From: Alteromonas sp. 1_MG-2023
GTDB lineage: Bacteria > Pseudomonadota > Gammaproteobacteria > Enterobacterales > Alteromonadaceae
Length of the DNA stretch: 64,000 nucleotides
Assembly: GCF_030547075.1 (NCBI RefSeq)
Contig: NZ_JAUOQH010000004.1
Span: 62,001-126,000, forward strand
Direction of reading: 5' to 3'
Made by a program: the position numbers and the translations under genes. Shown in pieces: positions 37,237-46,318 of this stretch; positions within the stretch are counted from its first letter, which is position 1, and each line of letters starts with the position of its first letter. Under the pieces are notes generated by a model. The model searched no databases. It was not told where the DNA came from and saw only the letters and a list, made by a program, of their open reading frames with translations.

Positions 37237-38334
37237 ATGAGCGAGAATTTTTTAACCGATGTAAATACCCAGAGCTGGGCCAACGGGCGCCACGAAGTGC
37301 AGTGCGTTAACGTTATCTATGAAACCATGGATGTGCGTACGTTTTGTTTTAAGGCAAGTTCACCGGTTATGCACTTTTTTAAGCCGGGGCAGTTTGTTAC
37401 CTTCGAATTGCAGATAAACAGTGAGCAAGTATTTCGTAGCTACACTATTTCGTCTTCACCATCGGTGCCCTACAGCTTTTCCGTTACCATAAAACGCATA
37501 CCCGGCGGCCAAGTGTCTAACTGGATGCACGACAACTTAAAGCTGGGCGATTTACTCACAATTCATGGCCCGGTAGGGGCGTTTAACTGCTTTGATATTG
37601 TTAGCGACAAAGTACTACTACTATCGGGCGGGGTAGGTATTACGCCCATTATGTCGATGACACGCTGGTGGTACGACACTAACGCCAACGTAGATATCAC
37701 CTTCGTTCATAGCGCCAGAACACCCAGAGACATCATTTATTACCGCGAACTAAAATTGATGGATGCGCGCATCGACAACTTCAATTTAAATATCGTGTGT
37801 GAACGCTATGAAAATGGCGAAAGTTGGAATGGTTATTATGGGTTTGTGGATCAGCGCCAACTAGAAATTATTGCTCCTGACTTTATGCAAAGAACCATTT
37901 TTTGCTGTGGTCCGCCAGCTTACATGGACGCCATTAAAAAGCTGCTCACGGTGGTGGGGTTCAACATGGAAAATTACCATGAAGAAAGCTTTGGCTTGCC
38001 GCCGACCGAAGCGCATTTGGATGCACAGCAGCAAGCTGATGATAATGCGAATATCGACATTGATACCGACGACTTATTGCAAGTTGAGTTTAGTAACAGC
38101 GGTAAATCAATCAAAATTCAACCCGATCAAACCGTGCATACCGCGGCTGCGCTTGTGGGCTTACATATTCCCAAAGGCTGCGGGCTAGGCATGTGTGGCA
38201 CGTGCATGGTGAAGAAAACAGCTGGCGAGGTTGAAATGTCACACAACGGCGGTATTACCGATGAAGATGTGGAAGATGGCTACATTTTAAGCTGCTGCAG
38301 CATACCGAAGGGCGATGTGGCCATTGAATATTAA
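37237..38334 (+). CDS. gbcB: GbcB-like NADH:ferredoxin reductase partner
   Basis: I place the start at the ATG at 37237 (MSENFLTDVNTQSW); the longer frame begins with GTG 37171. The 365-residue protein has an FAD domain (VFRSYTISSSPS), an NAD-binding domain (VLLLSGGVGITPIMSM, FCCGPPAYMDAIKKLL) and a C-terminal 2Fe-2S ferredoxin domain with a CGLGMCGTC motif and a late CC pair. This is the reductase architecture of betaine and stachydrine oxygenases. It delivers NADH electrons to GbcA. A strong terminator follows, so it is likely monocistronic. Confidence 0.9.
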   Translation: MSENFLTDVNTQSWANGRHEVQCVNVIYETMDVRTFCFKASSPVMHFFKPGQFVTFELQINSEQVFRSYTISSSPSVPYSFSVTIKRIPGGQVSNWMHDNLKLGDLLTIHGPVGAFNCFDIVSDKVLLLSGGVGITPIMSMTRWWYDTNANVDITFVHSARTPRDIIYYRELKLMDARIDNFNLNIVCERYENGESWNGYYGFVDQRQLEIIAPDFMQRTIFCCGPPAYMDAIKKLLTVVGFNMENYHEESFGLPPTEAHLDAQQQADDNANIDIDTDDLLQVEFSNSGKSIKIQPDQTVHTAAALVGLHIPKGCGLGMCGTCMVKKTAGEVEMSHNGGITDEDVEDGYILSCCSIPKGDVAIEY

Positions 38335-38374
38335 GCACCCCACGTAGCGCTAAGATAACGCTTATTTCCTATCG

Positions 38375-38405
38375 AAAATTCCGACTCGCTCGGAATTTTT
38401 TGTTT
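38375..38405 (+). terminator. Rho-independent terminator after gbcB
   Basis: A perfect 10-bp stem (AAAATTCCGA / TCGGAATTTT) with a 5-nt loop (CTCGC) is followed by more T residues, 40 bp after the gbcB stop. Confidence 0.85.
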
Positions 38406-38616
38406 TTGATATCCGGTTTCAGTAACGCCTTTTTTACAACTCAAGTAGTTCATTTACCCTCACTTTTTAAACCTCAAAATAATGTCGTTAATGGTGGTAA
38501 TTGTGGCGTTAGCAGAACTATTAGACGGTGAAACGAGGGCTAATATGCTGCTACAAAAACCGAATTGGTATCAGCAAAAACGCCAATGCTGCGCGCAATT
38601 AATGAAAGGTAGAACC

Positions 38617-39867
38617 ATGCAAAAATACTCTGGGTTCGGACTGCTAAAGCATTCCTTGAGTCACCACGAAAACTGGCAGCGAGTATGGCGAAATCCAACG
38701 CCTAAAAAGCACTACGATGCCATTATTGTTGGCGGTGGTGGTCATGGTTTGGCCACGGCCTATTACATGGCAAAAGAGCATGGCATGACCAATATTGCTG
38801 TGGTTGAAAAAGGCTACCTTGGCGGCGGCAATACGGCCCGTAATACCACCATTATTCGTTCCAACTATTTGTGGGATGAAGCGGCGCATTTGTATGAACA
38901 TTCATTGAAGTTGTGGGAAGGCTTGGCCCAAGACTTAAACTACAACCTGATGTTTAGCCAACGAGGCGTTCTAAACCTTGGCCATACATTACAAGATATG
39001 CGTGACATTGAGCGAAGAGTAAGTGCTAACCGACTCAACGGTATCGATTCACAATTACTTAATGGCCAAGAAGTACAAGATCTTGTGCCTATTCTAGATT
39101 GTTCTAAAAACGCACGTTACCCCGTGATGGGCGCATCGTGGCAACCCCGTGGCGGCACAGCCCGCCATGATGCCGTGGCATGGGGATATGCCCGCGCCGC
39201 TGATGCCTTAGGCGTAGACTTATTGCAGCAAACCGAAGTAACCGGAATTCGTCGTAAAGACGGTGCAGTTTGTGGTGTAGAAACCAATCGTGGCTTCATT
39301 TCTACCGATAAAGTTGCCTGCGTAGCCGCAGGTAACTCAGGTACGCTAGCCAAAATGGTTGGCATGGAGCTGCCATTGGAGTCTCATCCTTTACAGGCCA
39401 TGGTGTCTGAGCCGATTAAACCCATACTCGACACGGTTGTTATGTCTAACCATGTACATGGTTACGTAAGCCAATCGGATAAAGGCGACTTAGTCATAGG
39501 CGCGGGAATCGATGGCTACTTGGGCTACGGGCAACGTGGCTCATTTAACATTCTTGAACACACTATTTCTGCCATTATCGAAATGTTCCCTATTTTTAGC
39601 CGAGTAAGGCTTAATCGCGCGTGGGGCGGTATTGTTGATACGTGCCCTGATGCCTGCCCGATTATTTCGAAAACCCATATTAAGGGGCTGTACTTCAATT
39701 GCGGTTGGGGCACTGGTGGGTTCAAAGCTACGCCGGGGTCGGGCCATGTTTTTGCACACACAGTGGCAAAAGATGAACCACACCCACTTGCCAAGGCCTT
39801 TGACGTGAATCGTTTCACATCGGGCAAACTAATTGACGAACACGGCGCTGCCGGTGTTGCGCACTAA
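38617..39867 (+). CDS. soxB: Sarcosine oxidase beta subunit
   Basis: I chose the ATG at 38617 ([16 protein letters not shown]), preceded by AAAGG; the frame extends 45 codons upstream without homology. The 416-residue product matches SoxB length. It has an FAD-binding motif ([21 protein letters not shown]) and [21 protein letters not shown], which is characteristic of heterotetrameric sarcosine oxidase. The enzyme oxidises sarcosine to glycine, with the methyl group passed to tetrahydrofolate. It is first of a tight soxB-D-A-G run. Confidence 0.92.
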   Translation: MQKYSGFGLLKHSLSHHENWQRVWRNPTPKKHYDAIIVGGGGHGLATAYYMAKEHGMTNIAVVEKGYLGGGNTARNTTIIRSNYLWDEAAHLYEHSLKLWEGLAQDLNYNLMFSQRGVLNLGHTLQDMRDIERRVSANRLNGIDSQLLNGQEVQDLVPILDCSKNARYPVMGASWQPRGGTARHDAVAWGYARAADALGVDLLQQTEVTGIRRKDGAVCGVETNRGFISTDKVACVAAGNSGTLAKMVGMELPLESHPLQAMVSEPIKPILDTVVMSNHVHGYVSQSDKGDLVIGAGIDGYLGYGQRGSFNILEHTISAIIEMFPIFSRVRLNRAWGGIVDTCPDACPIISKTHIKGLYFNCGWGTGGFKATPGSGHVFAHTVAKDEPHPLAKAFDVNRFTSGKLIDEHGAAGVAH

Positions 39868-39884
39868 GTCAGGGAGATTAAAAC

Positions 39885-40178
39885 ATGTTGCATATCTACT
39901 GCCCTTATTGCGAAGAATATCGCGAAGAAGAAGAGTTTCACCCCCACGGTCAAGCCCACATTGTGCGCCCCTTGGCACCCGAGTCGTTAACTGACGAAGA
40001 ATGGTCTCAGTATCTGTTCTTCCGCAAAAACCCCCGTGGTTTGCATCATGAAATGTGGGTACATGCAGCCGGGTGTCGAAAGTTCTTCAATATGACGCGA
40101 CACACCGTGACCTACAAAATACTCGAAACTTACAAAATGGGGCAGCAGCCCAGTATCACTGCTGAGGACACACAATGA
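39885..40178 (+). CDS. soxD: Sarcosine oxidase delta subunit
   Basis: This 97-residue protein has the SoxD zinc-ribbon start (CPYCEEYREEEEFHPHGQAH) and the ending REL-type segment CRKFFNMTRHTVTYKILETY. It binds zinc in the heterotetramer. It lies 17 bp after soxB and overlaps soxA by 4 bp (ATGA). Confidence 0.92.
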   Translation: MLHIYCPYCEEYREEEEFHPHGQAHIVRPLAPESLTDEEWSQYLFFRKNPRGLHHEMWVHAAGCRKFFNMTRHTVTYKILETYKMGQQPSITAEDTQ

Positions 40179-43100
40179 GCCAAGTAAACCGTCTTGAATT
40201 GGGTGGCCGCATTAATCGGCATAAAACCTTAAACTTCACTTTTAATAACAAAACCTATCAGGGTTTTGAGGGCGATACCCTTGCGTCTGCATTATTAGCT
40301 AATGGCGTAGATGTAGTAGGCAGAAGTTTTAAATATAGCCGCCCTAGGGGCATTATTACCGCTGATGCCCAAGAGCCCAATGCCATCTTTCAAATAGGCT
40401 CGAACGACGCTTCTACTATTCCTAACCCGCGGGCAACGCAAACCGAGCTATACCAAAACCTTGTGTGCAACGCCACTAACGGTTGGCCTAATGTAGATTT
40501 TGATTTAATGGAAACGGTAGGCAAAGTAGGCGGCGCAGCTATGCCCCCTGGTTTTTACTACAAAACCTTTATGTTTCCGCAGTCTATGTGGATGTCGTAT
40601 GAAAAAATTATTCGCAAAGGCGCGGGTTTAGGCAGTAGCCCATTGCAACCCGACCCTGATACCTACGACAAAATGCATCATCATTGTGATGTGATGGTAG
40701 TGGGTGCTGGCCCTGCTGGTTTATCTGCAGCATTGGCTGCAGCGCAAGCAGGCAGCCGCGTTATTATTGCCGATGAACAAAATGAAATGGGTGGCAGCTT
40801 ACTGTGCTCTACCCAATTGCTTGATGGCATGAGTGCATCTGCATGGGTGGCAAATACCCTAAGTGAATTAGAGCAAAATGAAAACGTTACGCTACTTCCT
40901 CGCAGCACCGTATTTGGTTATTTCGACCATAACTTTTTAGGTATTAACGAACGCCGTAGCGATCATATTGGTGAAACCGATAGTAATGGCACCCGTCAGC
41001 GACTGCATAAAGTGCGGGCTAAACAAGTTATTTTGGCCACGGGCGCTCACGAACGGCCATTGGTGTTTGGTAATAATGATGTGCCGGGTTGTATGTTGGC
41101 GTCTGCGATTTCTACTTATATTAATCGTTATGCGGTAGTGCCAGGCAATACACTGTCCCTAATGACCACCAACGACAATGCTTATAAAGCCGCAATCGCT
41201 TGGCATGATGCTGGTAAACAAGTGACAGTAATAGCTGATACACGGCCTATTCCAGAAGCAGGTACTGAAGGCGATTTAGTTAAACAAGCCATTGAACTCG
41301 GGATTAAGGTTTTGTTTGGCCACGCCATTATTAACGTAAAGGGCAGTAAGCGAGTTAAATCGGTGGAAGTGGCACCTATTAGCAGTAATGGCGAAAAGGT
41401 TGAGGGTGAAGTGGTGAGCTACACCTGCGACACCGTGGCTAGTTCTGGCGGTTGGAGCCCTGTACTGCATTTATCGTCGCACACGGGCAGCAAACCTGTT
41501 TGGCGAGATGATATTCAAGGTTTTGTACCAGGAAAAACCGAGCAAGCACAGCTTATCTGTGGCGGCGTTAACGGCGTATATTCGTTAACGCAGGTGTTGA
41601 ACGAAGGTATGCAATGCGGCGCTAAAGCATCGCAAGCAGCAACCGGTGAACCAGCGCAAGAGCCTTTGGCGGATCAAGAGCCATCAGCGGCTCTAGAACT
41701 TTCAGCAGAGCTAGAGCCTTCAGCGGGTAAAAAGCTTTCAGCTGAACCAGCCCCGAAGCTAAAGCTTGTAGAGCCAAGCAGTGCGCCTGTTATCAAAGAG
41801 CCCGTTGAAGCACCCGCCATGGCACTGTTTCATATTCCGCATGTGAAACCTACCAGCCGTGCTCCTAAACAATTTGTCGACTACCAAAACGACGTGACCG
41901 CCGCAGGTATCGAGCTTGCGAATCGCGAGGGCTTTGAGTCTATCGAACATGTTAAGCGTTACACCGCGCTGGGTTTTGGTACCGATCAAGGCAAGCTAGG
42001 TAACATTAATGGCATGGCAATTACTGCCAAGTCATTGGGTAAAACTATTCCTGAAACCGGTACCACTATTTTTCGGCCTATGTATACGCCGGTTACCTTT
42101 GGGGCACTGTCGGGCAGTGATGTGAAGCATCTTTTCGACCCCGCTCGCTTTACCGCTATGCATAGCTGGCATTTAGCCAATGGCGCAGAGTTTGAAGATG
42201 TAGGCCAATGGAAGCGTCCATGGTATTTCCCTAAACCAGGTGAAACCATGCAGCAAGCACTTCAACGTGAGTGCTTAGCAACGCGCAATAGCGTGGGAAT
42301 TTTAGATGCTTCAACGCTGGGCAAAATAGATATTCAAGGTAAGGACGCTCGAGAATTTTTAAACCGTATTTATACCAACCCATGGAGCCAGTTAGCCGTA
42401 GGGAAATGTCGCTACGGGGTAATGTGTAAAGAAGACGGTATGGTGTTTGACGACGGGGTAACCTCGTGTATTAACGATAACCGCTTCTTAATGACCACCA
42501 CCACAGGCGGCGCGCCTGCTGTTTTAAGTTGGCTAGAACTGTGGCATCAAACTGAATGGCCTGAATTAGAAGTGTACTTCAGTACAGTGACCGATCATTG
42601 GTCTACCATGACCATATCGGGGCCCAATAGCCGTAAGGTGTTGGAAAAACTCACCGATGCTGATGTGAGCAACGAGGCCTTTCCTTACATGGGCTGGATT
42701 GCCACCGAAGTGGCGGGCGTGAAGGCGCGTATATTCCGTATTTCGTTTACCGGTGAATTGTCTTTTGAAATAAACGTGCAAGCCAACCATGGTCTTCATA
42801 CCTGGGAAGCGGTAATGGCCGCCGGAGAGGAGTTCGATATAACCCCCTACGGCACGGAAACCATGCACATATTACGGGCTGAAAAAGGGTTTATTATAGT
42901 GGGGCAAGATACCGATGGTTCGGTAACGCCGCAAGATTTAGACATGAATTGGGTGGTAGGGAAGAAGAAAGAATTCAATTACCTAGGTAAACGCTCTTGG
43001 ACCCGAGAAGATAATCAGCGCAGCGATCGCAAGCAATTCGTAGGGTTAAAACCTAAAGATAAGAATTTTGTATTGCCCGAAGGCGCACAGCTTGTGTTCG

Positions 43101-43318
43101 AACCTAACCAAAGTATTCCTATGACCATGGTTGGGCATGTTACCTCTAGCTATTACAGTGCGTGCTTGGGTCACTCATTTGCACTGGCTGTGGTGAAAGG
43201 AGGTCTTGATCGCATGGGGCAGTCTGTTTTTGTCCCTCTGGCCGATGGCACCACAGTGGAAGCCGAGATATGCAGTTCAGTATTTTATGATGCCAAAGGA
43301 GACCGTCAAAATGTCTAA
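40175..43318 (+). CDS. soxA: Sarcosine oxidase alpha subunit, with an inserted acidic linker
   Basis: This 1047-residue protein has an N-terminal ferredoxin-like domain, a pyridine-nucleotide-disulfide domain (VMVVGAGPAGLSAALAAAQAG near residue 172), and a C-terminal GcvT-like tetrahydrofolate domain (about residues 650-1040). It is the NAD- and folate-binding subunit of heterotetrameric sarcosine oxidase. The oddity is a low-complexity insert at about residues 491-551 (41646-41826), rich in repeated EPSA/LSAE units, between the two halves. Confidence 0.93.
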   Translation: MSQVNRLELGGRINRHKTLNFTFNNKTYQGFEGDTLASALLANGVDVVGRSFKYSRPRGIITADAQEPNAIFQIGSNDASTIPNPRATQTELYQNLVCNATNGWPNVDFDLMETVGKVGGAAMPPGFYYKTFMFPQSMWMSYEKIIRKGAGLGSSPLQPDPDTYDKMHHHCDVMVVGAGPAGLSAALAAAQAGSRVIIADEQNEMGGSLLCSTQLLDGMSASAWVANTLSELEQNENVTLLPRSTVFGYFDHNFLGINERRSDHIGETDSNGTRQRLHKVRAKQVILATGAHERPLVFGNNDVPGCMLASAISTYINRYAVVPGNTLSLMTTNDNAYKAAIAWHDAGKQVTVIADTRPIPEAGTEGDLVKQAIELGIKVLFGHAIINVKGSKRVKSVEVAPISSNGEKVEGEVVSYTCDTVASSGGWSPVLHLSSHTGSKPVWRDDIQGFVPGKTEQAQLICGGVNGVYSLTQVLNEGMQCGAKASQAATGEPAQEPLADQEPSAALELSAELEPSAGKKLSAEPAPKLKLVEPSSAPVIKEPVEAPAMALFHIPHVKPTSRAPKQFVDYQNDVTAAGIELANREGFESIEHVKRYTALGFGTDQGKLGNINGMAITAKSLGKTIPETGTTIFRPMYTPVTFGALSGSDVKHLFDPARFTAMHSWHLANGAEFEDVGQWKRPWYFPKPGETMQQALQRECLATRNSVGILDASTLGKIDIQGKDAREFLNRIYTNPWSQLAVGKCRYGVMCKEDGMVFDDGVTSCINDNRFLMTTTTGGAPAVLSWLELWHQTEWPELEVYFSTVTDHWSTMTISGPNSRKVLEKLTDADVSNEAFPYMGWIATEVAGVKARIFRISFTGELSFEINVQANHGLHTWEAVMAAGEEFDITPYGTETMHILRAEKGFIIVGQDTDGSVTPQDLDMNWVVGKKKEFNYLGKRSWTREDNQRSDRKQFVGLKPKDKNFVLPEGAQLVFEPNQSIPMTMVGHVTSSYYSACLGHSFALAVVKGGLDRMGQSVFVPLADGTTVEAEICSSVFYDAKGDRQNV

Positions 43319-43910
43319 TATCGTTAATGTACAGTCACCTTTGTACCATGCAGATTTTGAGTCTTTAGCCAGTGTAACTAAAGAAGGCGGCGTGTCTCTT
43401 CGTGAAGCTAAGTTGCTGGGGCACCTTAATTTGCGAGGCAATAGTGACAGTCCAGAATTTAAAAACGGCGTAGAAAAAGCACTGGGTTTAACGCTACCGC
43501 TAACCCCTTGCACGTCTCTACAAAATGATGACGCGACTATCATGTGGTTATCGCCCGATGAGTGGCTCATTATTGTTGAAGGCGGGCAAGAAGCGACGGT
43601 GGAAGAAACCCTTAGAGCCAATATCACTGGGCATTTTGCGGTGTCTGATATTAGTGGCGGGCAAACTATTCTTGAGATCAGCGGGCCTGATTGTATCAAG
43701 GTAATGCAAAAATCAACGGGCTACGATTTTCACCTTAAGCAATTTCCTGTGGGTAAGGTTATCGGAACCGCATTCGCTAAATCGTCTACTTATATTCGCC
43801 GCACTAGTTACGACAGTTTTCAGCTTGTGGTACGACGGAGCTTTGCCGACTACTTTTGGTTGTGGCTGCAGCAAAGCAGCAAAGAATACGGTTTACGTAT
43901 AACCCTTTAA
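43311..43910 (+). CDS. soxG: Sarcosine oxidase gamma subunit
   Basis: The start is the ATG at 43311 (MSNIVNVQSPLYHADF), preceded by AAAGGAGA; upstream in-frame starts lie inside soxA. The 199-residue product overlaps soxA by 8 bp, as usual for sox operons. It has the SoxG features SLREAKLLGHLNLRGN and ISGPDCIKVMQKSTGYDFH. It completes the SoxBDAG enzyme that converts sarcosine to glycine. Confidence 0.9.
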   Translation: MSNIVNVQSPLYHADFESLASVTKEGGVSLREAKLLGHLNLRGNSDSPEFKNGVEKALGLTLPLTPCTSLQNDDATIMWLSPDEWLIIVEGGQEATVEETLRANITGHFAVSDISGGQTILEISGPDCIKVMQKSTGYDFHLKQFPVGKVIGTAFAKSSTYIRRTSYDSFQLVVRRSFADYFWLWLQQSSKEYGLRITL

Positions 43911-43948
43911 GCGTGTTTAACAATTTTACTTGGTAATAAGGAACAGCA

Positions 43949-44839
43949 ATGGCGCTGCCGACAAACGCTCAACAACAAAATGCGCAAGCACAAATTATTA
44001 CCGCTAGCTGTTCAAGTAAGTTAGGTACGGTAGATGTGGTCACCCGTTATTTGTATGAAAACGGCTTCTACATTACCGAGATTCACTCGTTTGACGATAC
44101 CGAGAACGGACAGTTCTTTATTCGCATTGAATTTCGGCCCGACAATGGTGCGAACTTCGACAGACAAGCCTTCTTTGAAGGTTTTAGCCCGCAAGCAGAT
44201 AAGTTTTCTATGCAGTGGCAGTTGGTTGCAAAGGCATATAAACCTAAAATTGTGATCATGGTGTCGAAGCAAGATCATTGCTTAAATGATTTGTTATATC
44301 GTTGGCGGGTGGGCAGCTTAGCGGTTGATATTCAAGCTATAGTGTCTAACCACCCCGACTGCGACAGCCTAGCAAAATGGCACAATATTCCTTACTACCA
44401 TTTTCCCATTAGCAGCGAAACTAAGGCTGAACAAGAAGCCTTGGTGTGGGGAGTCATTCAGCAATACGATACAGATTTAGTGGTACTTGCACGGTATATG
44501 CAGGTGTTGTCGAACGACATGTGCGTGAAGCTAAAAGGCCGAGCGATTAATATTCACCATTCGTTGCTACCCGGCTTTAAAGGGGCGAAACCTTATCATC
44601 AGGCGTATGAAAAAGGCATTAAGTTAGTAGGTGCAACTGCCCATTATGTTAGCGATGAACTAGATGAAGGGCCTATTATTAGTCAAGGAGTGGAAACGGT
44701 CGATCACGGTTTCTTACCGCAAGATTTAGCCGCAAAGGGGCGTGATGTAGAGTGCTTAACTCTGGCTCGAGCGGTACAAAATCACATTGAAAATCGCATA
44801 TTTCTGTATGGCCAAAAAACTGTGGTGTTTACAAAGTAA
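43949..44839 (+). CDS. purU: Formyltetrahydrofolate deformylase
   Basis: This 296-residue protein has an N-terminal ACT-like domain and a formyltransferase-fold C-terminal domain. Landmarks are VLARYMQVLSNDMC and INIHHSLLPGFKGAKPYHQAYEKG. Catalytic-type residues include the Asn and His of INIHHS and the Asp of DELDEGPII. PurU hydrolyses 10-formyl-tetrahydrofolate to formate and tetrahydrofolate. After the sox operon it would regenerate tetrahydrofolate from the one-carbon units released by betaine demethylation. It begins 38 bp after soxG. Confidence 0.92.
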   Translation: MALPTNAQQQNAQAQIITASCSSKLGTVDVVTRYLYENGFYITEIHSFDDTENGQFFIRIEFRPDNGANFDRQAFFEGFSPQADKFSMQWQLVAKAYKPKIVIMVSKQDHCLNDLLYRWRVGSLAVDIQAIVSNHPDCDSLAKWHNIPYYHFPISSETKAEQEALVWGVIQQYDTDLVVLARYMQVLSNDMCVKLKGRAINIHHSLLPGFKGAKPYHQAYEKGIKLVGATAHYVSDELDEGPIISQGVETVDHGFLPQDLAAKGRDVECLTLARAVQNHIENRIFLYGQKTVVFTK

Positions 44840-44862
44840 CGCCACGGCAGTATATGCGCGAA

Positions 44863-44890
44863 TGTCTAAAGCTTAGTGTCTAAAGCTTAG
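44863..44890. repeat. Two-copy 14-bp tandem repeat
   Basis: The unit TGTCTAAAGCTTAG occurs twice without mismatch (44863-44876 and 44877-44890), in the 52-bp gap between the convergent purU and MFS genes. The second copy abuts a near-palindrome GCTTAGCCTAAGC. Confidence 0.75.
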
Positions 44891-44891
44891 C

Positions 44892-46256
44892 CTAAGCATC
44901 TGGTTTTGGTTCGTGCTCATCATAAGCGGCTGACGTAGAGTCCTGTTCTAGTTCAGAAACGGGCTCGTATTCTGTTACTGGCTCTGACTCTGAAACTGAC
45001 TCAACAGCTGAAGCTTCTTCAGAATCAACAGGCTCTTCTTCATCAATACCCACTTCAATAACCTCATGGGTAGTTTTGCTTACACTTACGAAAGGCATAA
45101 AGTGTTCACGATCCACTTTGTGGAATTTAATGCGGTATATGGTCCAGCAGGCCAATATAAAAAACGCGAAGGCAGACACTATGAACAAGGCATGTTGTGT
45201 GTACTTAATTAAAGACGACACCACCATGGGCCCAAATACACTGCCTAAGCTGTTCATCATTAGCACGCCACTACCAATCTCAATCACCGAAAGGTCGGTA
45301 TTATCGTTCGCGTGGGCTAAGCACAGTGCATAAAGCGGAAAGACCAAACCGCCGAATAAAAACATGGTGATGAATATAAATGATGGGCCTTCAAAAAATG
45401 GCTGTACAGCAATAATACAAATAATGAAGCCAACAATAGCTAGGCCAGCAATAACTAGGCGTCGGTCGATAAAGTCAGATAATCGACCTAATGGGTATTG
45501 CAATGCAGCCCCGCCTAATAGGGTAACCGCCATAAAAATCCCCACTTGCCCTGCATCAAGGCCATTGCTGTTAGCGGCCACAGGCCCTAATGCCCAAAAA
45601 CCACCCGTAACAAAGCCGCCTAAGAAGGCTCCTACCATGGCGATTTGTGAAACCGACATAATACGTTTGAAACTAAATTTTATATCTGGGATGGGGTTTG
45701 GTGCTGTGCGCGAGGTTAAGCCAATAGGCAATATGCCTATTACTAGTAGCGCAGCAGCCAGCATGAATAGCCTTTCAAAGCCAATATCGAAGCCGACCAG
45801 CAATTGCCCTACACAGATGGCGAATAATGTAATAACCGCATATATCGACAATATACTGCCGCGATGATCAGAACTGGTTTTCTCGTTTAGCCAGCTTTCA
45901 ATTACCATGTAGATACCTGCCATCGACCATCCCATCAGCAATCGCGCTATCAACCACGATTCAAAATGGTTCACCATGCCAATGAACAGCATAGAAGCCG
46001 TGGTCAGGGCAATTAACACAGTAAACACTCTGATATGACCTACTCTAGCCACAAGCTTTGGCACACTTAAACAGCCAAATACGAAGCCAAGAAAATAGCT
46101 AGAACCGATATAGCCTATGGTAGAGGGGGCCCAATCAAGGCTTACTGCATATAAAGGCACAAGGGTATATTGTAAACCGTGGCCCATCAGTAAAATGGCC
46201 GCAGAAAGCAGCAACGAGAACATAGATTGAAGTAAAACGCGCATAACTCTACTCAA
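44892..46256 (-). CDS. MFS transporter (YcaD type) with acidic C-terminal tail
   Basis: This 454-residue protein has 12 hydrophobic segments and MFS motifs (YIGSSYFLGFVFGCLSVPKL, then RLSDFIDRRLVI between the two halves). The C-terminal 75 residues are a soluble tail dense in Glu, Asp and Ser (VSESEPVTEYEPVSELEQ). It resembles the YcaD/MFS subfamily. Its substrate is unknown; its position between the sox/purU genes and the BCCT importer hints at betaine-related traffic. It lies 62 bp downstream of the BCCT gene, on the same strand. Confidence 0.82.
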   Translation of the reverse strand: MSRVMRVLLQSMFSLLLSAAILLMGHGLQYTLVPLYAVSLDWAPSTIGYIGSSYFLGFVFGCLSVPKLVARVGHIRVFTVLIALTTASMLFIGMVNHFESWLIARLLMGWSMAGIYMVIESWLNEKTSSDHRGSILSIYAVITLFAICVGQLLVGFDIGFERLFMLAAALLVIGILPIGLTSRTAPNPIPDIKFSFKRIMSVSQIAMVGAFLGGFVTGGFWALGPVAANSNGLDAGQVGIFMAVTLLGGAALQYPLGRLSDFIDRRLVIAGLAIVGFIICIIAVQPFFEGPSFIFITMFLFGGLVFPLYALCLAHANDNTDLSVIEIGSGVLMMNSLGSVFGPMVVSSLIKYTQHALFIVSAFAFFILACWTIYRIKFHKVDREHFMPFVSVSKTTHEVIEVGIDEEEPVDSEEASAVESVSESEPVTEYEPVSELEQDSTSAAYDEHEPKPDA

Positions 46257-46318
46257 TGTAAGAGGCGTTAGTAGGGTAGTTTACTAACGCCATCTCTATA
46301 ATTGGTTAACTAGGAAGG

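Noticed and set aside
45364..45867. 167-codon antisense frame inside the MFS gene
   Set aside because: Shadow of the transporter's codon pattern, with no motif and no ribosome binding site.
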